Assembly (NCBI GenBank): GCA_949743895.1
Contig: CATJUX010000080.1
Coordinates: 1 to 12,997, forward strand
DNA: 12,997 bases
Direction: 5' to 3'
Origin: JANFXS01 sp022791155
GTDB lineage: Bacteria > Bacillota > Clostridia > Lachnospirales > Anaerotignaceae
Below the pieces are notes generated by a model. That model was not told where the DNA came from and did no database searches. It saw nothing but the letters and a program-made list of their open reading frames with translations. Below are positions 8,240-12,997 of the stretch, in pieces; position 1 is the first letter of the stretch, and the number at the start of each line of letters is the position of its first letter. The position numbers and the translations under genes were made by a program.

Positions 8240-9522
8240 AGAAGTTCTCCTTCCAAAACTTTTACTTCTCCTCCAACCAGTGTGCAAATGATTTTTCCTT
8301 TAACTCTGTAGCCATTGAAAGGCGTGTTTTTTCCTTTGGAGGCAAACTTTGAGGAATCAATTTCATGTTGGCATTTGGCATCAATTATTGTAATGTCTGC
8401 ATATTTTCCAACTTCAATTGAGCCTTTGTCAATTCCAAGAAGTTTTGCCGGATTAACTGTCATCTTTTCAATCAGCTTATCAATAGAAAGATAACCGCCC
8501 TCAACAAGAACAGTGTTTCCAAGAGAAAATGCTGTTTCAAGACCAACAATTCCGAAGGCCGCTTTTTCATATTCACAGTTTTTTTCGTCAACACCATGTG
8601 GCGCATGGTCTGTTGCTATAATTTTGACTGTGTCATCGCTCAATGCTTTTCTGAGAGCTTCAACATCTTCTTTGCTTCTTAAGGGAGGATTCATTTTTGT
8701 GTTTGCGTCATAGTCTGTTATGTCAGCATCGCACAGCGTGAAGTGATGTGGACAGATCTCTGCACTCACTTCTTGCCCATGTTTTAATGCATCCCTTATT
8801 AAGTCGATTCCCCCTTTTGTGCTCACATGACACAAATGAAGTTTGGCGCCAGTGCTTTTGGCCAATATTATGTCTCTTGCTATAATTACTTCCTCGCTGT
8901 CATTTGATATTCCTTTAAGCCCCAAAAGCTGACTTTGAACTCCAGCATTCATAACACCGCCGCCAACAAGGCTTGGTTCCTCACAGTGACTTAAAACAGG
9001 TATATCAAACATTTTTGAATAATTCATTGCCGTTTTAAGCAATCCACTGTTGAGAACACTTTTTCCGTCTTCGCTTATGGCACACGCCCCCGCATTTGCC
9101 ATTTTGCCTATGTTGGCAAGTTCTTCGCCTTTTTGCCCTTTTGTGATTGCCCCTATGGGCAGAACATTGCAAAAAGCTTCTCTGTCAGCTTTTAGTTTTA
9201 TATATTCAACCATTATTTCGCTGTCAACAACAGGGTTTGTGTTGGGCATACAACATATAGTTGTGAAGCCTCCTTTAACTGCGGCCATGCTTCCACTTTT
9301 AATTGTCTCTTTATATTCAAAGCCCGGTTCTCTCAAATGAACGTGAACATCTATAAATCCAGGAGAAACTATTTTCCCTGAAGCATCAATAACACGTTCG
9401 GCTTCTATTTCTATATTTTTTGATATTTGGGAAATTTTTTCATTCTCAATGAGAATGTCACAAATTTCATTCACATTTGTGGCCGGATTGATAAGACGGC
9501 CGTTTTTAATAAGGGTTTTCAT
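8236..9522 (-). CDS. pyrC: Dihydroorotase, class I
   Basis: Cyclises carbamoyl-aspartate to dihydroorotate at a zinc centre, the third pathway step. The 428-residue length is that of class I bacterial dihydroorotases. Metal ligands can be read off: His60 and His62 in DVHVHLREPG, Asp152 in SEDGKSV, His179 in LSHCEE, His232 in LCHVST and catalytic Asp305 in ATDHAPH. The substrate loop residues around MNPPLRS (277-283) are present, so it should be an active enzyme and not the zinc-less pseudo-dihydroorotase found beside some ATCases. The start at 9522 overlaps the pyrB stop (ATGA), with GGAGGG about 8 bases upstream. The end overlaps pyrF in the same way. Confidence 0.98.
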   Translation of the reverse strand: MKTLIKNGRLINPATNVNEICDILIENEKISQISKNIEIEAERVIDASGKIVSPGFIDVHVHLREPGFEYKETIKSGSMAAVKGGFTTICCMPNTNPVVDSEIMVEYIKLKADREAFCNVLPIGAITKGQKGEELANIGKMANAGACAISEDGKSVLNSGLLKTAMNYSKMFDIPVLSHCEEPSLVGGGVMNAGVQSQLLGLKGISNDSEEVIIARDIILAKSTGAKLHLCHVSTKGGIDLIRDALKHGQEVSAEICPHHFTLCDADITDYDANTKMNPPLRSKEDVEALRKALSDDTVKIIATDHAPHGVDEKNCEYEKAAFGIVGLETAFSLGNTVLVEGGYLSIDKLIEKMTVNPAKLLGIDKGSIEVGKYADITIIDAKCQHEIDSSKFASKGKNTPFNGYRVKGKIICTLVGGEVKVLEGELL

Positions 9523-10442
9523 TGCATATTCCCTCCTTCTGCCAAAAGTTTGAGTATTGCCATTCTCACTGCAACGCCATTTTTAACTTGAATGTTTATC
9601 ACAGAATTTCCACTGTCAACCACATCTGTTGAAAACTCAACTCCTCTGTTCACAGGCCCCGGATGCATAATCAAAACATCTTTTTTGGCATATTTTATTA
9701 TTTCACCGTTTATTCCAAAAAGATCGCGATATTCAGCTATCCCCGGAAAATTTGTTGTTTTTTGCCTTTCAAATTGTATTCTCAGGCCCATAACAACATC
9801 TGCTCCATCAATTGCACTTTTGATGTTTGATGTGGATTTGATTCCCAATTTCCCAAGCCCGCCAAGAAGTGTTGAAGGCCCGGCAAGTGTGACTTCGGCG
9901 CCAAGTTTGCTCAGGCCAAAAACATTGCTTCTTGCAACGCGGCTATGAGAGATGTCTCCTATAATAGCAACTTTGAGCCCTTCAAAATTCTTTTTATATT
10001 CTCTTATAGTGAATAAGTCAAGAAGTGCTTGCGTTGGGTGCTCATTGCTTCCGTCACCAGCGTTTATAACATGAGCATTGACATTTCTGGCCAGCACATG
10101 AGGCGCCCCTGTTAAAGAGTTTCTCATAATCATCATTCCAACACCCATTTGATCCAGCGTTTTTCCAGTGTCAATGAGGCTTTCTCCTTTGTTGACACTG
10201 CTTGTTGAAATTCCCAAATCCTGAACTGTGGCTCCAAGATATTTTCCGGCTAAAGCAAAAGACGTTTTTGTACGTGTACTGTTTTCATAAAACAATGTAA
10301 TTATGCTTGTGTGCTTCAGCTCATCAACTCTAAGGCAAGGGTTGTCGATACGTTCTTTCATGTCTTTGGCCAAATCAAGAATTTCCAGTATTTCATATTT
10401 GTCCATTTCTCTTAAACCCAAAACGTCTTTTCTATTCAGCAT
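9519..10442 (-). CDS. pyrB: Aspartate carbamoyltransferase catalytic chain
   Basis: Condenses carbamoyl phosphate with aspartate, the committed step of pyrimidine synthesis. The 307-residue protein has the carbamoyl-phosphate site YENSTRTKTSF (52-62), the SVNKGES loop (82-88) with its active-site lysine, HPTQALLDL (135-143) and the aspartate-side HPGPVNRG (260-267), so it is a complete catalytic chain. No pyrI regulatory-chain gene follows; pyrC comes next with a 4-base overlap, so the enzyme is probably a plain trimer without PyrI control. I chose ATG 10442 because AAAGGAAG is correctly spaced upstream; an in-frame TTG at 10469 would give an atypical N-terminal extension. It is the first enzyme gene of the operon and sits directly after the attenuator, so its expression should depend on readthrough there. 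Confidence 0.98.
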   Translation of the reverse strand: MLNRKDVLGLREMDKYEILEILDLAKDMKERIDNPCLRVDELKHTSIITLFYENSTRTKTSFALAGKYLGATVQDLGISTSSVNKGESLIDTGKTLDQMGVGMMIMRNSLTGAPHVLARNVNAHVINAGDGSNEHPTQALLDLFTIREYKKNFEGLKVAIIGDISHSRVARSNVFGLSKLGAEVTLAGPSTLLGGLGKLGIKSTSNIKSAIDGADVVMGLRIQFERQKTTNFPGIAEYRDLFGINGEIIKYAKKDVLIMHPGPVNRGVEFSTDVVDSGNSVINIQVKNGVAVRMAILKLLAEGGNMQ

Positions 10443-10490
10443 TTTTTCTTCCTTTCTGGCTAAAGCCAACTTAAACCAAAGTTTTTTTGC

Positions 10491-10531
10491 AAAAGAAAAG
10501 GCAATAAAAAGAGTATCTTTTCATTGCCTTT
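10491..10531 (-). terminator. Attenuator: intrinsic terminator in the pyr leader
   Basis: On the minus strand, arms 10531-10516 and 10512-10497 pair over 16 bp with a single G-U wobble and a 3-base loop, followed by TCTTTT (10496-10491). It lies after the leader promoter and 48 bases before pyrB, so it must be passed for any operon expression. The leader ORF stop (10523-10521) falls inside the 5' arm, so a ribosome finishing the leader peptide would keep the hairpin from forming. The hairpin is seen directly; the regulatory role is inferred by analogy with the enterobacterial pyrBI attenuator. Confidence 0.9.
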
Positions 10532-10655
10532 GAAAACAACAATTTATAAAAGGACTGACAATAGAACGGGCGAAAGAAACAAAATTCTCAAATGAAAAAA
10601 CATTGATATTTTCATTTTCAAAAAAGTTTTCTTCAGCAATTATAAAACACATCAT
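10521..10655 (-). CDS. Pyr operon leader peptide, 44 residues
   Basis: A 44-codon ORF begins ATGATG, ends TGA inside the attenuator stem, and has a consensus ribosome site (AGGAGG, 9 bases before the first ATG), the strongest in the operon. The peptide starts MMCFIIAEENFF and ends INCCFQRQ. It has nine phenylalanines, mostly TTT, and no recognisable domain. The RNA from 10600 to 10532 is uracil-rich (39 of 69 bases), suited to slowing polymerase when UTP is low. From memory, the Escherichia coli PyrL leader peptide is also 44 residues; the sequences are not alike. The peptide itself probably has no function beyond positioning the ribosome. The alternative is a small independent protein whose stop overlaps the terminator by chance, which I think less likely. 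Confidence 0.82.
   Translation of the reverse strand: MMCFIIAEENFFENENINVFSFENFVSFARSIVSPFINCCFQRQ
10590..10617 (-). promoter_or_regulatory. Possible pause hairpin inside the leader ORF
   Basis: Minus-strand AAATGAAAA (10617-10609) pairs perfectly with TTTTCATTT (10598-10590) across a 10-base loop, just before the uracil-rich part of the leader. In enterobacterial pyrBI leaders, pausing upstream of the attenuator helps the ribosome and polymerase to couple, so this could be such a site. The stem is AT-rich and weak, and similar stems can arise by chance in DNA of this composition. Confidence 0.35.
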
Positions 10656-10664
10656 CTAAGGCGT

Positions 10665-10670
10665 CCTCCT
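10665..10670 (-). promoter_or_regulatory. Ribosome binding site of the leader ORF
   Basis: AGGAGG on the minus strand, 9 bases before ATG 10655. Such a complete Shine-Dalgarno site in a leader upstream of a terminator is the main evidence that the 44-codon ORF is really translated. Confidence 0.85.
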
Positions 10671-10717
10671 GTTGGTTATACGTAACGAAGTCTTAGTTGT
10701 CTATTTTATCGACAGAT

Positions 10718-10747
10718 ATTTTATCATACAACCAGTTATTATGTCAA
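10718..10747 (-). promoter_or_regulatory. Sigma-A promoter of the pyr operon
   Basis: Minus-strand TTGACA (10747-10742) and TAAAAT (10723-10718) are 18 bases apart, with an extended TGA immediately before the -10 box. Transcription should begin near 10710, giving a leader of about 55 bases before the leader ORF and about 268 before pyrB. GATAAAATA occurs twice, at 10725-10717 and 10710-10702, overlapping the -10 and the likely start site. I found no PyrR-type binding loop between this promoter and pyrB. Confidence 0.85.
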
Positions 10748-10764
10748 GAAAAATATGGATAAAC

Positions 10765-10794
10765 AAATGGAGGAAACATTAAGTTCCTCCATTT
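10765..10794. terminator. Terminator of panC, also bidirectional
   Basis: A perfect 11-bp inverted repeat (10765-10775 with 10784-10794, 8-base loop) begins 24 bases after the panC stop. The minus-strand tail is TTGTTTAT; the plus-strand tail is also T-rich. It should end panC and insulate the pyr promoter, whose -35 box lies only 18 bases beyond the stem. Confidence 0.88.
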
Positions 10795-10817
10795 TTATTG
10801 TGCGAATAAAAGCGTTG

Positions 10818-11669
10818 TTATTCAACTGTTTCGGTGAAATTGTCAATCAGTCTTGCTTTTCCTATATAAACTGCCATGGCCACCAGAACATGACCTTTTA
10901 TATTTTCCAACGGCTCAATGCTGTCAGCGTCAGCCACTTCAACATAATCTATACATGCTAAAGGTTCTTTTGATATAACTTCTTTCATGGCACGCACTAT
11001 AGTTTCGGCGTTTCTTTCGCCTTCTTCAACCATTTTTTGTCCCAAAAATATAGCCTTGCTCAAAACAAGAGCTGCTTTTCTTTCTTCAGAATTTAGATAT
11101 GTATTTCTGCTTGATTTTGCAAGCCCGTCATCTTCACGCACAATAGGGCAGCCTATTATATCAATACCATATGATAAATCTTTAACCATACGGCGTATAA
11201 CAGCAACCTGTTGGGCATCCTTCTGTCCAAAAAACGCTTTGTCTGGCTGAACAATGTTGAACAATTTTGATACAACTGTGCACACGCCTCTAAAATGAAT
11301 TGGTCTTGTTTTTCCGCAAAGGCGTTTTGGCATTTCTGATAATATCTCAACATATGTAGCTGCATCATTGCCATACATTTCAGACACTGAAGGATTGAAT
11401 ATCATATCAACTCCCAAAGAACGGCATAGCTCACTGTCTCTTTCAAAGTCTCTTGGATAAGCTTCAAGATCCTCCCCTTCTCCAAACTGCGTTGGATTCA
11501 CGAAAATTGAAACCACGGTACGATCGCATTGTTCTGTTGAGGCTTTTATCAAACTGGCATGCCCCTCATGCAAATATCCCATTGTTGGAACAAGCCCAAC
11601 TGTGAGCCCTTCTTTCTTCCATTTGCATACTTGTTCACGAACTCCACGTATTTCAGCTGATATATTCAT
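10818..11669 (-). CDS. panC: Pantothenate synthetase
   Basis: Joins pantoate and beta-alanine using ATP (through a pantoyl-adenylate) to make pantothenate, the precursor of coenzyme A. The 283-residue length is normal. Visible motifs are the HIGH-like PTMGYLHEGHASL (28-40, His34 and His37), SIFVNPTQF (54-62), HFRGVCTVVSKLFNI (125-139), FFGQKDAQQ (147-155) and the KMSKS-like SSRN (186-189). Just before SSRN this protein has Lys185, where Met or Leu is common. The ATG at 11669 follows AAAGGAGAG. No panB or panD lies beside it, and it has its own promoter and terminator, so it appears to be a single-gene unit. Direction matches the pyr operon, but the terminator between them argues against shared transcription. 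Confidence 0.97.
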   Translation of the reverse strand: MNISAEIRGVREQVCKWKKEGLTVGLVPTMGYLHEGHASLIKASTEQCDRTVVSIFVNPTQFGEGEDLEAYPRDFERDSELCRSLGVDMIFNPSVSEMYGNDAATYVEILSEMPKRLCGKTRPIHFRGVCTVVSKLFNIVQPDKAFFGQKDAQQVAVIRRMVKDLSYGIDIIGCPIVREDDGLAKSSRNTYLNSEERKAALVLSKAIFLGQKMVEEGERNAETIVRAMKEVISKEPLACIDYVEVADADSIEPLENIKGHVLVAMAVYIGKARLIDNFTETVE

Positions 11670-11746
11670 ATCGTGTTCTCTCCTTTATTCAATAAACATT
11701 TCAAGCATATGTTTCTATCCGAAAACCACCACACACTGTTTGGCTA

Positions 11747-11775
11747 ATTATAAGCTCTTTTTCAGCAAATGTAAA
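11747..11775 (-). promoter_or_regulatory. Promoter of panC
   Basis: Minus-strand TTTACA (11775-11770) and a perfect TATAAT (11752-11747) are separated by 17 bases. Transcription should start near 11740, leaving about 70 bases before the panC ATG. The -35 box overlaps one of the GCAAAT repeats described for 11765-11830. Confidence 0.8.
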
Positions 11776-11830
11776 GCACTAAATTTGCTGCGGCAAATGC
11801 TTTTCAAAATAATCATGTTTGATTGCAAAT
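11765..11830. repeat. Repeated GCAAAT half-sites upstream of panC
   Basis: On the plus strand GCAAATG occurs at 11765-11771 and 11793-11799, GCAAAT again at 11825-11830, and the inverse ATTTGC at 11783-11788. The last two central copies form a 6-bp palindrome around TGCG. Direct copies are 28 and 32 bases apart, roughly three helical turns. The cluster spans the panC -35 region, where an operator would sit. No regulator is identified and chance is possible. Confidence 0.35.
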
Positions 11831-11892
11831 TGTTGCATAACCTTTATTTTTTTCAACGTTTCAATTGAATTCCAATTTGTCAAAAGAGTTCT

Positions 11893-11921
11893 TTGACATT
11901 TAACATTCGCTACTTTATAAT
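11893..11921 (+). promoter_or_regulatory. Consensus promoter of the metallo-hydrolase gene
   Basis: TTGACA (11893-11898) and TATAAT (11916-11921) are both perfect, with a 17-base spacer. The start should be near 11928, leaving a leader of about 100 bases before ATG 12029. In that leader I see only a weak CATCT/AGATG stem and a 10-base palindrome TCAAGCTTGA at 12003-12012, and no terminator or recognisable riboswitch. Upstream at 11860-11869 is another palindrome, TTCAATTGAA. Confidence 0.88.
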
Positions 11922-12028
11922 TGTGATAGCGTTAAGTTTGTTAAAGCATCTCATTTTAGATGGCCTATGTTGCAAAAATGTTATTTATTAAAACTAAACA
12001 TATCAAGCTTGAAAAACAAGGAGGAAAT

Positions 12029-12997
12029 ATGTTAACAAAGGTAGCCGATAATATATATAGAAAAATATTGCCATTGCCCAACAATCCATTGAGAGAGATA
12101 AATGTTTACATTATAACTGGTGAAAAATCACTTTTGATTGACACAGGATTTAACAGGCCCGAATGTGAAGAAGCATTGAACAGTGCTTTCAATGAGCTTG
12201 GAATAAGGTCAGCTGATCTGTTTATAACTCATCTTCACTCGGATCACTGCGGGCTTGTTTCAAAACTTTCTGAAACATGCGGAACAATTTTTTCAGGAGA
12301 AACTGACGGCGAGTTGATAAATTTTGAGGCTGGAAATTTATATTGGAATATGTTAGATGATTTATTCGTTAGATATGGATTTCCAAAGGCATCTTTTGGA
12401 AGAAACACCGACATACACCCTGGAAGAAAATATTGCCATGATAGCCGGGTGAATTTTACATATGTTTCAGAAGGAGATGTTCTAAAATATGGCGGATATG
12501 AGCTGGAAGTAATCTCCACTCCCGGACACACACCAGGACATATGTGTCTGTATGACAGAAAAAAGAAAATTTTATTCTGTGGCGATCATATATTAGGCAC
12601 CATAACGCCAAATATATGCATAGAATTAAGCTCGGACAATCCTTTGCATGATTATATCAACAGCCTTGCAAAAATCGAGAAGTTAGATGTTGAACTTTTG
12701 CTAACATCTCACGGAACACATGTGAAAGATATGTATGCACGCATAAAGGAATTATATAAACATCATGAGGAGAGATTGGCTGAAGCACTCAACATACTTG
12801 GCAGTGAATGGAAAACTGGATATATGGTTGCAAGAGACATGACTTGGGAAATTGATTGCAAAAATTGGAATGAATTTCCAGAACCACAGAAGTGGTTTGC
12901 CACGGGAGAAGCAATTTCTCATCTGCAATATTTATACTTTTCTAAAAAAATATTTAGAGAAGAAAGAAATGGGATATATTATTATAAAAATAAAGAA
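12029..12997 (+). CDS. Metallo-beta-lactamase-fold hydrolase, 3' end beyond the window
   Basis: An open frame of 323 codons runs from ATG 12029 to the right edge with no stop. AAGGAGG lies 4 bases before the ATG. The metal-binding pattern of the fold is complete: HLHSDH (His68, His70, Asp72, His73), GHTPGH (His167), CGDH (Asp186) and TSHGTH (His228). The first strands (VYIITGEKSLLIDTGF) are typical of the glyoxalase II-like branch, and the segment after about residue 235 is charged and helical, as in family members with a C-terminal helical or winged-helix domain. The likely role is hydrolysis of a thioester, lactone or phosphodiester-like substrate with two zinc ions, but the substrate cannot be named. 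There is no signal peptide, so it is presumably cytosolic. It is divergent from panC with its own promoter. The length suggests that little is missing. Confidence 0.92.
   Translation, partial: MLTKVADNIYRKILPLPNNPLREINVYIITGEKSLLIDTGFNRPECEEALNSAFNELGIRSADLFITHLHSDHCGLVSKLSETCGTIFSGETDGELINFEAGNLYWNMLDDLFVRYGFPKASFGRNTDIHPGRKYCHDSRVNFTYVSEGDVLKYGGYELEVISTPGHTPGHMCLYDRKKKILFCGDHILGTITPNICIELSSDNPLHDYINSLAKIEKLDVELLLTSHGTHVKDMYARIKELYKHHEERLAEALNILGSEWKTGYMVARDMTWEIDCKNWNEFPEPQKWFATGEAISHLQYLYFSKKIFREERNGIYYYKNKE

Noticed and set aside
9519..9560. pyrI regulatory chain after pyrB
   Set aside because: pyrC begins within the pyrB stop codon; no other frame encodes a PyrI-like zinc-domain protein.
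10443..10717. PyrR-binding leader with anti-antiterminator loop
   Set aside because: I looked for the conserved purine-rich PyrR loop (of the AGUCC...GAGAGG type) on the minus strand and found only an isolated CAGTCC without the GAGAGG part.
10755..10961. Plus-strand 68-codon open frame starting MDKQMEE
   Set aside because: It runs through the panC terminator and antisense to panC, and has no ribosome site.
11783..11810. Hairpin ATTTGC-TGCG-GCAAAT followed by CTTTTC as a plus-strand terminator
   Set aside because: The stem is only 6 bp and weak, no plus-strand gene precedes it, and the motif recurs nearby, so a repeat or operator reading is better.
12244..12531. Minus-strand open frame of 95 codons
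   Set aside because: It lies entirely within the metallo-hydrolase coding frame, has no ribosome site, and is a shadow of that gene.

Overview
The window looks like chromosomal DNA from an AT-rich, low-GC Gram-positive bacterium, most likely a Clostridia-type Firmicute. The clues are strong AGGAGG-type ribosome sites, near-consensus sigma-A promoters, heavy use of A/T-ending codons and an NAD-linked class 1B dihydroorotate dehydrogenase (PyrD plus PyrK). I cannot place it to genus. There is no sign of insertion sequences, phage genes, CRISPR, tRNA or rRNA.

Layout, left to right. A perfect hairpin terminator (14-50) is followed by about 260 bases with no convincing gene. Positions 308-10442 hold a nine-gene operon, all on the minus strand and transcribed right to left: pyrB, pyrC, pyrF, carA, carB, pyrK, pyrD, pyrE and a small cupin gene. 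Its first eight genes encode the complete de novo route from glutamine and bicarbonate to UMP, and the junctions from pyrB to pyrD overlap or abut. Next come the operon's leader and promoter (10443-10747), then a separate minus-strand gene, panC (10818-11669), with its own promoter and terminator. A divergent intergenic region leads to a plus-strand metallo-beta-lactamase-fold hydrolase (12029 to the right edge), which runs off the window without a stop.

The most interesting structure is the pyr leader. A near-consensus promoter (10718-10747) is followed by a strong ribosome site and a 44-codon leader ORF (10521-10655). The second half of that ORF is a uracil-rich tract. Its stop codon lies inside the 5' arm of a strong intrinsic terminator (10491-10531) placed just before pyrB. 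I see no PyrR-type binding loop. This is the architecture of the UTP-sensing, translation-coupled attenuation known from enterobacterial pyrBI, here in front of a complete Gram-positive pyr operon where PyrR control would be the usual expectation.

How the parts should work together (inference): when UTP is scarce, RNA polymerase pauses in the U-rich tract, the leader ribosome catches up and covers the terminator arm, and the operon is read. When UTP is plentiful, polymerase outruns the ribosome and terminates. Translational coupling would then keep the enzymes in proportion. panC and the hydrolase appear to be independent units.
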